Positions 37,567 to 46,888 of a stretch of 64,000 bases of DNA are shown piece by piece. How positions within the stretch are numbered: the first letter of the stretch is position 1; every line of letters starts with the position of its first letter. Source of the DNA: an uncultured Acinetobacter sp. (GTDB lineage Bacteria > Pseudomonadota > Gammaproteobacteria > Pseudomonadales > Moraxellaceae); contig NZ_CALUDM010000004.1 of the NCBI RefSeq assembly GCF_943914805.1, positions 1-64,000 on the forward strand, read 5' to 3'. Made by a program: the position numbers and the translations under genes. The notes under the pieces are model-generated. The model did not search any database. It was not told where the DNA came from and was given only the letters and a program-made list of their open reading frames with translations.

Positions 37567-38691
37567 AAAGCTAATCACTCCTGTCGTAAAGAAAATGAAT
37601 TTTATAAACTCGAATTTCGAAATTAACCAATAAAACCCATAAAGTATCGCAAATAAAACAATAAGAAAGATCGAAAATGTAATGAGTATATGAGCTGTGG
37701 TTTTGGGTTGGTCAGTTATTTTTTCTTCAACCTTTTCTTCTTCTTTATAATTTTGAATTTCTGCAATTTGAATTGATGCTTTTTTCCATTGATCAAGTTG
37801 TTGTCTTTGAACTTTTGAAAAATTCATAGAAGATTCTATATGATTCGCTGTAAAACAAATTAGTTGATTGAGTAATTGATCTTTTTGTGTTTTGAATTTT
37901 TCAAATAATGCATGTTGTTCTGTGGAAAAGAAACGATAGTCTGAATTTTCATTACGAATGTGAGTAAATGATTTAATTGGATCCTCTATAGGCTCTAGCA
38001 TTTGAATTAAACTAAATCCCAAATTATCAGGTAAAGTATGATTTGAGATGAGTGGTAATTCATGATGATTATATAAGTTGAAATAAAGATTATTTGTATA
38101 TTGAAAATTTATTCCTAAGCTAGAAGTGAAATCACTTTGCATAATATCCATTTGGATATTTTCAATTAAACTATTCCAAGTTAAATTTTGATCAAATATA
38201 TGGCATTCATTTGTTTGAGACTGATTAAGTTCAATTAATGTAAATAAACCAAAAGTTGATACTTGGCTTTGAGATGATGAAGGTGACCAAAAATCGCGAG
38301 GATCACCAAGTGGTCGGATTTCTTTTGATGGTTTCTCCCGCTCTATTTGAATTAATGCAAATGCTTTATTCCATTTATTTTTAAATACAACAACAGGGTA
38401 ATCGCTACTTATAAATTCAAAAAAATGGTGTTCTATTAATATTCCATTTGGAAAAATGATACTCAATGGATAAAGTGAGCAATGTTTAAATTGTTGTTCT
38501 GCAAAGTGTAAAACTAAGTTGTCAATTGAATCATAAAGTAATGTATTGGTCTGGAAGTCTCGAACAAGAAAAACATCGCAAGACTGATCACTCCATGGGT
38601 GTGAAATATCATAATAACTAATGTGGTCATTAAAAAAACGTTCAGCGTTATATTGCAGTCCCCAAATAAATTGCCAATATTGTTTTATCAT
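37543..38691 (-). CDS. Unrecognised protein with a C-terminal membrane hairpin
   Basis: 382 residues from ATG 38691 (MIKQYWQFIWGLQ). The longest frame reaches 38886 but would overlap the divergent ParB-like gene, so it is not used. The body is soluble-looking, rich in aromatic residues, Asn, Ile and Phe, with LYPLSIIFPNGILIEHHFFE and RPLGDPRDFWSPSS; a charged EEEKVEEK stretch precedes two hydrophobic segments at the end (about 325-382). Strongly AT-rich compared with neighbours. I do not recognise the family. It is flanked by a partial duplication and is probably a late arrival. Confidence 0.6.
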   Translation of the reverse strand: MIKQYWQFIWGLQYNAERFFNDHISYYDISHPWSDQSCDVFLVRDFQTNTLLYDSIDNLVLHFAEQQFKHCSLYPLSIIFPNGILIEHHFFEFISSDYPVVVFKNKWNKAFALIQIEREKPSKEIRPLGDPRDFWSPSSSQSQVSTFGLFTLIELNQSQTNECHIFDQNLTWNSLIENIQMDIMQSDFTSSLGINFQYTNNLYFNLYNHHELPLISNHTLPDNLGFSLIQMLEPIEDPIKSFTHIRNENSDYRFFSTEQHALFEKFKTQKDQLLNQLICFTANHIESSMNFSKVQRQQLDQWKKASIQIAEIQNYKEEEKVEEKITDQPKTTAHILITFSIFLIVLFAILYGFYWLISKFEFIKFIFFTTGVISFLYIISKK

Positions 38692-38766
38692 ATCTATTAT
38701 TAAGTAATTGATTTTAGAAATTGTAATCGCATGATAACGTGTATTAAATTTTAAAATAAGTAGCTT

Positions 38767-39144
38767 ATGCGTAAACAATATCATTTTCGAAAAATAGAAG
38801 ATGACACTTATATTTGGGATGTACATCATCTTGTTAAGCTGAGCCAAGATTTTCCAAGTATCGAAGTCCCATTGGCAAATATTCAAGAATTAAATGAAGC
38901 ATATTGGTTTCCAGATACTCACCCAACAACTCAGCAGATTATTGAGCATTTCCAACTGATTCAAACAGCAGATTTAAGCTACCCCATTATTTTATGTGAA
39001 GCAGGCCGAGTGATGGATGGTATGCATCGGGTCGCAAAAGCTCAGCTTATGAATTTATCAACCATTCAGGCTGTGCAATTTCAGCACACACCAGAACCCG
39101 ATTTTATAAATATTAATGAAGACGAACTTGATTATGATGATTAG
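38767..39144 (+). CDS. ParB/sulfiredoxin-fold-like protein
   Basis: 125-residue protein with a ParB/Srx-like core: EVPLANIQELNEAYWF, then YPIILCEAGRVMDGMHRVAK, close to the DGxHR signature of that fold, and an acidic tail (NEDELDYDD). Only the core is present, without a DNA-binding helix-turn-helix, so a role in chromosome partition is unlikely. Such small proteins may bind or hydrolyse nucleotides. A truncated copy of its 5' end lies at 37474. Its start is supported by that copy sharing the same ATG. Confidence 0.68.
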   Translation: MRKQYHFRKIEDDTYIWDVHHLVKLSQDFPSIEVPLANIQELNEAYWFPDTHPTTQQIIEHFQLIQTADLSYPIILCEAGRVMDGMHRVAKAQLMNLSTIQAVQFQHTPEPDFININEDELDYDD

Positions 39145-39272
39145 CTAACGATTTTGAGATTCATATTAAATAGATGAACTGCTGAATATATACATAAAAT
39201 CAACAGGAAAAGCATAGGTCTTGAGCATGACTTGAAATAAAGTAAAGTGACAATAAAAATTGGAGTTTTACG

Positions 39273-39470
39273 ATGCGTGTTGAAATCGAAGGTCTACAAC
39301 AAGGTTCAATCGAAGTAGAGTTGCAAATTTTACCGAGAATAGGTGAAACGATAAAAGTGATGTATGGCGCAGATGCTGAGGTGAGAGGCGAAGTTACAGG
39401 TCTAGAGCATTATATTAATCAACATGCCAATGAGCAAAAGGTGATTTTAACGATTCGACCACTGTTTTAA
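39273..39470 (+). CDS. Small hypothetical protein
   Basis: 65 residues, mostly predicted beta strand: MRVEIEGLQQGSIEVELQIL followed by RIGETIKVMYG and KVILTIRPLF. TTGGAG stands nine bases before the ATG. No family recognised. An intrinsic terminator at 39550 follows. Confidence 0.55.
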   Translation: MRVEIEGLQQGSIEVELQILPRIGETIKVMYGADAEVRGEVTGLEHYINQHANEQKVILTIRPLF

Positions 39471-39549
39471 TATGCATAAAGAAATCTTATGTGAATAAAG
39501 AGAGCTTACTCTCTGTCTAAAAGTTATATAGATTCATTTGTAGATGTCT

Positions 39550-39578
39550 AAAGTAGCTAGTTTTAGCTACTTTTTTAT
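39550..39578 (+). terminator. Intrinsic terminator
   Basis: Arms AAAGTAGCTA and TAGCTACTTT with loop GTTT and a T run. A smaller hairpin AGAGAG/CTCTCT lies at 39499-39514. Together they account for part of the 307-base gap 39471-39777; the rest is AT-rich with no feature I can name. Confidence 0.8.
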
Positions 39579-39777
39579 TGGGGAAATGTTTAAAGTTGAT
39601 CAAAAGAATTATAAATAATTGATTTATTTTATGATCTAAAATATTCACAGATTCAATTTATTCATTTGCAATTGAGCAAAGAAGCACGTAAATTTTTAGA
39701 ATAATTTTAGATGATCTATCATCACATTCAGTAGAACAGTCGAAAAATTGACAATAAAAATATTGAGGGGAATTTAA

Positions 39778-40263
39778 ATGATTCGCAAAGCTGTCGCAAA
39801 TGATGCACAACAAATTGCTGAAATTCATGTACAAAGTTGGAAAGAATCCTATACAGGTATTTTGAATCAAGATGTTTTAGATGCTTTGAGTATTCCTAAA
39901 AGATTAATGCTATGGGAGCAGCTTATTCCACATCCAGACCATCAGTTATTTGTTTATGAAAAGGATGGGTGGATTTTAGGATTTTTAGATGGATATTTGA
40001 ATCCAAATCATGATATTGCCGAAATTCGAGCGTTTTACTTGCTGAAAAGTGTTCAGGGTGAGGGCATTGGTCGGGCGATGTTTGAAAAATTTTATCAACT
40101 TGTTCATCCGCAACAGCACAGTATTCTTCGTTTAGAAGTCATCAATAAAAATCCCAGTCGATATTTTTATGAAAAAATGGGTGGAAAGGCTGTGGGAGAG
40201 CAAGATGCTTCTGATCTTGGAGATGGCATTACGGAAGTTTTTTATCAATGGGACATAGGTTAG
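39778..40263 (+). CDS. GNAT family N-acetyltransferase
   Basis: 161-residue acetyltransferase: IRKAVANDAQQIAEIHVQSW at the N-terminus, the core strand AEIRAFYLLKSVQGEGIGRA holding the acetyl-CoA loop (VQGEGIGRAMF), and NPSRYFYEKMGGKAVGE near the end. The N-terminal IHVQSWKESYTGIL block is common in a large group of uncharacterised GNATs. GAGGGG precedes the ATG by eight bases. Substrate unknown. Confidence 0.83.
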   Translation: MIRKAVANDAQQIAEIHVQSWKESYTGILNQDVLDALSIPKRLMLWEQLIPHPDHQLFVYEKDGWILGFLDGYLNPNHDIAEIRAFYLLKSVQGEGIGRAMFEKFYQLVHPQQHSILRLEVINKNPSRYFYEKMGGKAVGEQDASDLGDGITEVFYQWDIG

Positions 40264-40317
40264 AATTCTCATAAAATTAGAACTCTCATAAAAATAGCAA
40301 AATAGGTAGATCGATCT

Positions 40318-40887
40318 ATGTCAGATTTGAGATATTTAGAAAATTTACAAGAACTGGTCAAACATGGGCAAAGCTTTAAATATTTGTACTTTTGGGGGCA
40401 TACGCCACAGCATATAGGCAGTATAGATAAAAGTTGCTTGAGCCAATGGTATCCGTCTGCTTTTTCAATGGATGGTATTGAATATAAAACTGCTGAACAT
40501 TTTATGATGGCACAAAAGGCTGCACTTTTTCAGGATGATGAGGTATTTGAACAGATTCTGAATGTGGATCATCCGAGTGAAGCTAAAACATTAGGGCGCA
40601 AAATTCAAAACTATCAAGAAAAAATTTGGTTAGAACATCGGTTTAAAATTGTTGTAAGGGGTAATGTAGAGAAATTTGTACAAAATCCAGCGTTAAAAGA
40701 TTTTTTAATCAACACTCAGAAACGCATTTTGGTTGAAGCTTCACCCGTGGATAAAATTTGGGGAATTGGATGGGCTGCCGATGATGAACAAGCCCAAACA
40801 CCTGAACAATGGCAAGGCTTAAATTTATTAGGTTTTGCTTTAATGGAGGTGAGACAGCAACTTCTTGGTGAAAGTGTTGCTGTCTAG
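40318..40887 (+). CDS. NADAR family protein (YbiA-like)
   Basis: 189-residue member of the NADAR/DUF1768 family. Recognisable blocks: QWYPSAFSMDGIEYKTAEHFMMAQKA, quoted in parts as YPSAFSMDG and AEHFMMAQKA, then HPSEAKTLGRKI and VDKIWGIGWAADD. Some members are N-glycosidases acting on riboflavin-pathway intermediates (YbiA/RibX) and others remove ADP-ribose from guanine or act on NAD-related nucleotides. The gene is alone here, without an adjacent ADP-ribosyltransferase. The GNAT gene ends 54 bases upstream on the same strand. Confidence 0.83.
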   Translation: MSDLRYLENLQELVKHGQSFKYLYFWGHTPQHIGSIDKSCLSQWYPSAFSMDGIEYKTAEHFMMAQKAALFQDDEVFEQILNVDHPSEAKTLGRKIQNYQEKIWLEHRFKIVVRGNVEKFVQNPALKDFLINTQKRILVEASPVDKIWGIGWAADDEQAQTPEQWQGLNLLGFALMEVRQQLLGESVAV

Positions 40888-40913
40888 TGCTCTCGTTCAG
40901 GATTTAAGAAAAT

Positions 40914-41945
40914 CTATAGTCCAAAATAATAAGCGGCTAGGCAGATTATGACGGTAATAATGATCAATGTGAAAACGCTAGATTTCCCAACTTTATGATC
41001 ATGTTTATGTTCATGATTAGGTTTTGAACTCAAGCTTTGGCGTTGTTCAGATTTACTATTTTCAAATGGTGAGGCAATGACTTTGGGTGTTAATCGCGCA
41101 GTTTTGTAATGATTTGCGATTTTGGTAACCGACTTAGCGGTTAGATCATCAAGTTTTTGTGAAAAATGACGTAGATTCATTTGTTCATCTGGACTAAGCG
41201 CTTGTTCATTTTCATCATAAGGATGTTGAAGTTTAGCGTTTACAAATTGAGATAAACCATCTAAACGATGCAATGTTACATGTGCATAATCCGCTTGATC
41301 GTCTGTTGGTAATAATGATAGCTTTTGTCCAATCTCATCATCTAATTGTTCTGCTGCGCTTAAACCTAAGTAAGGTTGGTCTTTATGGACGGGTTCTTGA
41401 AATCCTTGCGCATATTTTGTATTAAAAAGCTCATTATCCGTATAGGTATCAATATCATCCCAATTGGGTGCTGCTAAATCTTGTTCAATACGTTTGTTAT
41501 ATTTTGTATTGAGTTCATATTGCCAAAATATTTCTGAACGTAGCTTCGTTGTTTGAGGGAGTGGAGCTTCATAATCGTTATCAGCGGTATACCATTCAGG
41601 TAATTCTTTACCAAAAATCCATGCTGTCTTTTTTTGAGGAGCATGACTGACAATAAAATGTGTAATCGGTAATAGCTCAACATTGGCGTTGGGATTTTTT
41701 TCTTCATTGAGTAATGATGAAGGATGAAGGCTTAAACGGAAAACGCCTTGCTTTTTAAGCCCTTCTAGCCAAATTTGAAAATGTTGAGCAAGTAAGTGTT
41801 GGCTGAGTAGATCTCGAAAAGCAAAAGCATGTTGATTAAATATGGCATGGTTTACCCAACGGTTAAAGCTAAGCTCTTGGGAAAGATATTCATTGCCATA
41901 AGTAACGAGAGTAAGTTGTTGTTTCCAGATTTGATCGAGTGCCAT
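40914..41945 (-). CDS. Unrecognised tail-anchored protein
   Basis: 343-residue protein, soluble for most of its length, ending in one transmembrane helix (SSVFTLIIITVIICLAAYYF) with almost nothing after it, so it should be anchored by its C-terminus. A histidine/lysine-rich stretch NHEHKHDHK stands just before the helix and could bind metal. The N-terminus (WKQQLTLVTYGNEYLSQELS) and the aromatic-rich middle match no family I recognise. It stands alone, convergent with the NADAR gene. Confidence 0.62.
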   Translation of the reverse strand: MALDQIWKQQLTLVTYGNEYLSQELSFNRWVNHAIFNQHAFAFRDLLSQHLLAQHFQIWLEGLKKQGVFRLSLHPSSLLNEEKNPNANVELLPITHFIVSHAPQKKTAWIFGKELPEWYTADNDYEAPLPQTTKLRSEIFWQYELNTKYNKRIEQDLAAPNWDDIDTYTDNELFNTKYAQGFQEPVHKDQPYLGLSAAEQLDDEIGQKLSLLPTDDQADYAHVTLHRLDGLSQFVNAKLQHPYDENEQALSPDEQMNLRHFSQKLDDLTAKSVTKIANHYKTARLTPKVIASPFENSKSEQRQSLSSKPNHEHKHDHKVGKSSVFTLIIITVIICLAAYYFGL

Positions 41946-42109
41946 TTTTTATCAATCTCAGCGACATTGATTTCATTTTATACTTATTATAAATCAGAGT
42001 TCTAGCCTTTCATTTTCATTCACATAAGAAAATATACAATTTATTGGGCTTAACTGCTGGCTAATCGTCATTTTTGTGGCGGGGAAACTTCATCCAACTG
42101 CATAAAAAC

Positions 42110-42118
42110 TGTTAGAAT
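42110..42118 (+). promoter_or_regulatory. Candidate extended -10 promoter of pheS
   Basis: TGTTAGAAT contains an extended -10 (TG one base before TAGAAT) 45 bases upstream of pheS ATG 42163. No good -35 is visible, as extended -10 promoters allow. I found no phenylalanine-rich leader peptide like E. coli pheM. Confidence 0.4.
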
Positions 42119-42141
42119 AGCGAGTTATATTATTTTTCTAA

Positions 42142-43143
<1,002 letters not shown>

Positions 43144-43149
43144 ACAGAT

Positions 43150-43345
43150 TTATACCTCTCCCTGCCTCTCCTAAAAGGAGAGGGACTCCTTGAAGTAGAA
43201 GGAGTGAAGAGGATTCAAAAATTTAGATTTATAGGTATTGATCAATCCCCCTAAATCCCCCTTTAAGAAAGGGGACTTTCACCGACAACAATGCAGTGCG
43301 AGGTTTTCCCCTCATTTTAAAAGAGGGGTTAGGGGAGATTAAGGA
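43150..43345. repeat. Palindromic intergenic repeats between pheS and pheT
   Basis: Two blocks. 43156-43193: CCTCTCCCTG and CCTCTCC facing AAAGGAGAGGGAC, sharing both words with the repeat at 21172-21272. 43244-43342: CCCCCTTTAAGAAAGGGG hairpin, then CCCCTCATTTTAAAAGAGGG followed by GTTAGGGGAGA. Both can form strong stems in RNA within a transcript that pheT would share with pheS. No reading frame is present. Confidence 0.65.
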
Positions 43346-43353
43346 ATGAATGT

Positions 43354-45735
43354 ATGAAAATTAGCGAGAATTGGCTACGCACGTGGGTAAACCCTGCCAT
43401 TGATAGTGAAACATTGTCTGATCAATTGACGATGTTAGGTCTAGAAGTGGATGACCTAACACCTGCAGCTAAACCATTTACAGGCGTCGTTGTTGGTGAG
43501 GTTGTAACAGTAGAACAGCATCCAGATGCAGATCGTCTACGTGTAACTACAGTCAATATTGGTACAGATGAAGTCTTACAAATCGTATGTGGTGCGCCAA
43601 ATGTACGTGTAGGAATGAAAGCACCTGTAGCAACCATTGGTGCTGTACTTCCAGGCGATTTTAAAATTAAAAAAGGTAAACTTCGTGGTATTGAATCACA
43701 AGGTATGCTTTGCGGTGCATCTGAAATTGACCTAGAAGATAAAATTGATGGGCTTTTAGAGCTTCCAGCTGATGCGCCAGTTGGAACCAATATCCGTGAA
43801 TATTTGAATCTTGATGACCATGTGATTGATCTCAGTATCACACCAAACCGTGGTGATTGTTTTAGTATTCGTGGTATTGCCCGTGAAATTGGTGTGATTA
43901 ATCAACTTCCAGTCACAGCACCTGAAATTAAAGAAGTGGATTCAACGATCGCAGATCAAAAGCAGGTTCATGTCGATACAGATGGTTGCCCTCGTTATTT
44001 AGGTCGTGTGATTAAAAACGTCAATACTAAAGCACCAACACCTGAGTGGATGGAGCAAGCTTTAGCACGTTCAGGTATTCGCCAGCACAGTATTCTGGTT
44101 GATATCACCAACTATGTGTTGATCGAGCTGGGTCAACCATTGCATGCCTTTGATGGTGGCAAAGTTCAAGGTTCAGTGCATGTACGTCAGGCAACAGCAA
44201 ATGAAAAACTTGTATTGTTAAATGATCAAGAAATTGAACTGACTGAAGATGTGATGGTGATTGCTGATGATGGAAAGGCATTGGCAATTGCAGGGATTAT
44301 GGGCGGTCTATCATCATCTGTAACGGATGAGACGACTGAAATTTTCCTTGAATCGGCATTTTTCGCTCCATTACACATTGCAGGTCGTGCACGTCGTTAT
44401 GGATTGCATACTGATGCATCGCAACGTTATGAACGTGGTGTAGATTTTGAATTACCAATGATTGCCATGCATCGTGCATCACAATTGATTCAAGCGCTTG
44501 CTGGTGGTGAATTTGGCCCAATTACTGTGGCTGAAAAAACTGAGCTATTGCCAAAACGTGAAGCGATTGCGTTGAAACAGGCTCAAGTGGATCAATTGTT
44601 AGGTTATAAAGTCGAATCTTCATTTATTACAGATGCTTTGCAACGTTTAGGTTGTGATGTCACTGTAAATGCTGAAGGTGATTGGACTGTTGTACCACCA
44701 TCGTATCGTTATGATATGGCAATTTATCAAGATCTTATTGAAGAAATTGCACGTATTCATGGTTATGACAATATTCAAATCAGCTTGCCTGTGATCGATG
44801 TAAGACTGGCAAAACATCAAGATCAGTTTGATCTGACACAACTACGCCAAACATTAGTCACTTTAGGCTATCAAGAGGCGATAAGTTTCAGCTTTGCAGA
44901 TTTGAAACTTGAGAAACAATTGAATTCACATGTAAATCCTTTGGTATTGGCAAATCCAATCTCTAGTGATTTAGCGGTGATGCGTTCAACTTTGCTTTCA
45001 AGTTTGATTCCATGCGTACAGCACAATATCAACCGTCAGCAAAGTCGAGTTCGTTTCTTTGAGTTGGGCTTACGCTTTGATTATCAAAATGCACAAAATA
45101 TTGATGATCTCAAGCAAATACCAACTTTAGCAATGATTGCTGTGGGCGCTAAGCAAGCAGAATCATGGCATGGTAAAGCACAGCCAATGGATTTCTTTGA
45201 TCTCAAAGGTGAGGTAGAGGAAGTTTTAGCTGCGGGTCGTGTCAATGTTGAATATGTACGTACTGAGCGAGAATGGCTACATCCAGGTCAATCTGCTGAA
45301 ATTTTAGTTGCTGGAAAATCAGTTGGTTATTTAGGTCGTTTACACCCTTCTTTAGAAGATGCACTAGATTTGGGCATAACTTGGGTGGCAGAGCTCGATC
45401 AATCGGCTGTTTTGCAAACTTATGTATCTAATTTTACAGAATTATCACGATTTCCGTCGATAAGACGTGATATTGCGCTTTTAATTAATGATAATATTAA
45501 TGTTAGCGAAATTCAGCAACTTATCGAAAAAACAGGTGGAGCGTTATTGAACTCAACTTGGCTATTCGATGTGTACACCGGTCAAGGTGTTGAAAACGGT
45601 AAACGCTCTTTGGCATTTGCATTGTTGTGGCAACATCCGTCACGTACTTTGGAAGATGCTGAAATTAAATCTGGTATGGATAATATTATTCAAGTGTTAG
45701 AAGACACTTATCAAGCGACATTGAGGGCCTCATGA
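43354..45735 (+). CDS. pheT: Phenylalanine-tRNA ligase beta subunit
   Basis: 793-residue beta subunit. N-terminal [14 protein letters not shown], the tRNA-binding (EMAP-like) domain with [19 protein letters not shown], the B3/B4 editing region ([20 protein letters not shown]), B5 around RIHGYDNI, a catalytic-like domain, and a C-terminal ferredoxin-fold anticodon-binding domain ([17 protein letters not shown]). Length is normal. Its TGA overlaps the ihfA ATG by four bases, so ihfA is translated by coupling. Confidence 0.96.
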   Translation: MKISENWLRTWVNPAIDSETLSDQLTMLGLEVDDLTPAAKPFTGVVVGEVVTVEQHPDADRLRVTTVNIGTDEVLQIVCGAPNVRVGMKAPVATIGAVLPGDFKIKKGKLRGIESQGMLCGASEIDLEDKIDGLLELPADAPVGTNIREYLNLDDHVIDLSITPNRGDCFSIRGIAREIGVINQLPVTAPEIKEVDSTIADQKQVHVDTDGCPRYLGRVIKNVNTKAPTPEWMEQALARSGIRQHSILVDITNYVLIELGQPLHAFDGGKVQGSVHVRQATANEKLVLLNDQEIELTEDVMVIADDGKALAIAGIMGGLSSSVTDETTEIFLESAFFAPLHIAGRARRYGLHTDASQRYERGVDFELPMIAMHRASQLIQALAGGEFGPITVAEKTELLPKREAIALKQAQVDQLLGYKVESSFITDALQRLGCDVTVNAEGDWTVVPPSYRYDMAIYQDLIEEIARIHGYDNIQISLPVIDVRLAKHQDQFDLTQLRQTLVTLGYQEAISFSFADLKLEKQLNSHVNPLVLANPISSDLAVMRSTLLSSLIPCVQHNINRQQSRVRFFELGLRFDYQNAQNIDDLKQIPTLAMIAVGAKQAESWHGKAQPMDFFDLKGEVEEVLAAGRVNVEYVRTEREWLHPGQSAEILVAGKSVGYLGRLHPSLEDALDLGITWVAELDQSAVLQTYVSNFTELSRFPSIRRDIALLINDNINVSEIQQLIEKTGGALLNSTWLFDVYTGQGVENGKRSLAFALLWQHPSRTLEDAEIKSGMDNIIQVLEDTYQATLRAS

Positions 45736-46028
45736 CAGCATTAACAAAAGCAGAAATGGCTGATCATTTAAGTGAGCTTACGAGTTTGAACCGTCGTGAA
45801 GCAAAACAAATGGTCGAGTTGTTTTTTGATGAAATTAGCCAAGCATTAATTGCCGGCGAACAAGTCAAACTTTCAGGATTTGGTAACTTCGAATTACGTG
45901 ACAAGCGTCAACGTCCTGGTCGAAACCCAAAAACTGGCGAAGAAATTCCAATCTCAGCACGTCGTGTCGTGACATTCCGTGCAGGTCAGAAATTTAGACA
46001 ACGTGTAGGCACAGAGCAAGACGATTAA
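45732..46028 (+). CDS. ihfA: Integration host factor alpha subunit
   Basis: 98-residue DNA-bending protein: [20 protein letters not shown] at the N-terminus, [20 protein letters not shown] with the arm proline, and the [17 protein letters not shown] tail. IHF bends DNA at specific sites and shapes transcription and recombination. It is coupled to pheT by an ATGA overlap and followed by a terminator. Confidence 0.97.
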   Translation: MTALTKAEMADHLSELTSLNRREAKQMVELFFDEISQALIAGEQVKLSGFGNFELRDKRQRPGRNPKTGEEIPISARRVVTFRAGQKFRQRVGTEQDD

Positions 46029-46058
46029 TTGTATTAATCAAAATTGTGTTGTAGAAGA

Positions 46059-46088
46059 AGCCCTGAGTTTAGCTTGGGGTTTTTTTAT
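46059..46088 (+). terminator. ihfA terminator
   Basis: Hairpin AGCCCTGAG / CTTGGGGTT (with G-T pairs) around TTTAG and a seven-T tail, 31 bases after the ihfA stop. Confidence 0.8.
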
Positions 46089-46181
46089 GCCTGATGCTTC
46101 ATTTATAAAAAAGTATTCGTTGAAATGTACTGAGCAAGGATCTGGTTAAGTTTCTATTTATCTTATTGTTTATTTTAAGCA

Positions 46182-46212
46182 AAAAAAGAGAACCAAAGGT
46201 TCTCTTTTTTCG
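46182..46212 (-). terminator. Terminator of the alanine-rich lipoprotein gene
   Basis: Thirteen-base perfect arms AAAAAAGAGAACC and GGTTCTCTTTTTT around AAA; the A run on the plus strand gives the U tail on the reverse strand, 20 bases beyond the lipoprotein stop. Confidence 0.88.
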
Positions 46213-46231
46213 ATAATAATCTAAGCGATTA

Positions 46232-46507
46232 TTAGTGAGCAGCTGAAGCAGCAGCTGTAGCGTCAGCAGCAGCAGCAGTAGCGTCAGAAGCAGCAGCAGT
46301 AGCGTCAGCAGCAGCAGCAGAAGCGTCAGCAGCAGCATCTACAGCAGAAGCAGCGTCAGCAGCAGCAGTAGCTTCAGAAGCAGCTTCTACAGCTTGAGAA
46401 GCAGCAGCGTTTGCATCAGCAGCAGCTTCTTCAGTTTTTTTAGCACAACCAACGAAAGCTAAAGTAGTAGCAACTGCAGCAGCAATAGCGATTTTTTTGA
46501 ATAACAT
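46232..46507 (-). CDS. Alanine-heptad lipoprotein (Lpp/OprI-like)
   Basis: 91-residue predicted lipoprotein. The signal sequence (MLFKKIAIAAAVATTLAFVG) ends at a cysteine followed by AKK, a lipobox-like site. The remainder is almost only Ala, Asp, Thr and Ser in heptads such as DATAAAS and DATAAAA, expected to form a long alanine-zipper coiled coil. The layout recalls Braun-type lipoproteins (OprI), but the C-terminus is AAH with no peptidoglycan-linking lysine. The frame extends to 46573, but ATG 46507 starts the signal peptide. Its DNA is a tandem array of GCA-type codons and may vary in length between strains. Confidence 0.75.
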   Translation of the reverse strand: MLFKKIAIAAAVATTLAFVGCAKKTEEAAADANAAASQAVEAASEATAAADAASAVDAAADASAAAADATAAASDATAAAADATAAASAAH

Positions 46508-46845
46508 GGCATCACTCTCATAAATTAAATTGAGACAAAAAACCCAAGTTAGCCTGTTTTTTGCTTTTTGCATGGGCAGCCTAACTGGTATGCGAATATG
46601 CTATCACTGCGCATTTTGAATTGCTACTGGGTAAAGTAAAAAAACTGATGAAATTGATGAAAAAATGATGTTCTTTTAACAGAAAATTACAATCGATTTG
46701 AGCTTTTAGATTGGTTTGTTGATAAATAACTTATTAAAAAACATAGAATTTATCTATTAATGGTTTTATTATTCAATTGCTTGCAATATTGAGTAACAAG
46801 TAAAATCGGCATTTGTATATTTATGTAAAAAATGTCAACCAAATA
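46508..46845. other. Intergenic region between rho and the lipoprotein gene
   Basis: About 340 AT-rich bases upstream of the lipoprotein gene (reverse strand), which must hold its promoter. GAGAG near 46518-46522 could be its ribosome-binding site. Nothing else recognised before the rho terminator. Confidence 0.35.
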
Positions 46846-46873
46846 AAAAGCTACCCTTGTAGGTAGCTTTTTA
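46846..46873 (-). terminator. rho terminator
   Basis: Arms AAAAGCTACC and GGTAGCTTTT around CTTGTA, downstream of rho on the reverse strand, with A-rich sequence on the plus strand giving the U tail. Confidence 0.8.
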
Positions 46874-46888
46874 TATCTTAATTTGCTT

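Noticed and set aside
38692..38886. Extension of the unknown reverse-strand gene to 38886
   Set aside because: It would overlap 120 bases of the divergent ParB-like gene; ATG 38691 gives a plausible start between the two genes.
40261..40292. Imperfect direct repeat after the GNAT gene
   Set aside because: TTAGAATTCTCATAAAA and TTAGAACTCTCATAAAA stand in tandem, but two short AT-rich units between genes give too little to assign a role.
43422..43841. 139-codon reverse-strand frame within pheT
   Set aside because: Serine/threonine-rich shadow of the well-conserved pheT tRNA-binding domain.
46099..46338. Leucine-repeat frame on the reverse strand
   Set aside because: It is the alternative frame of the alanine-heptad lipoprotein gene and runs through that gene's terminator; the alanine frame has a signal peptide and lipobox.
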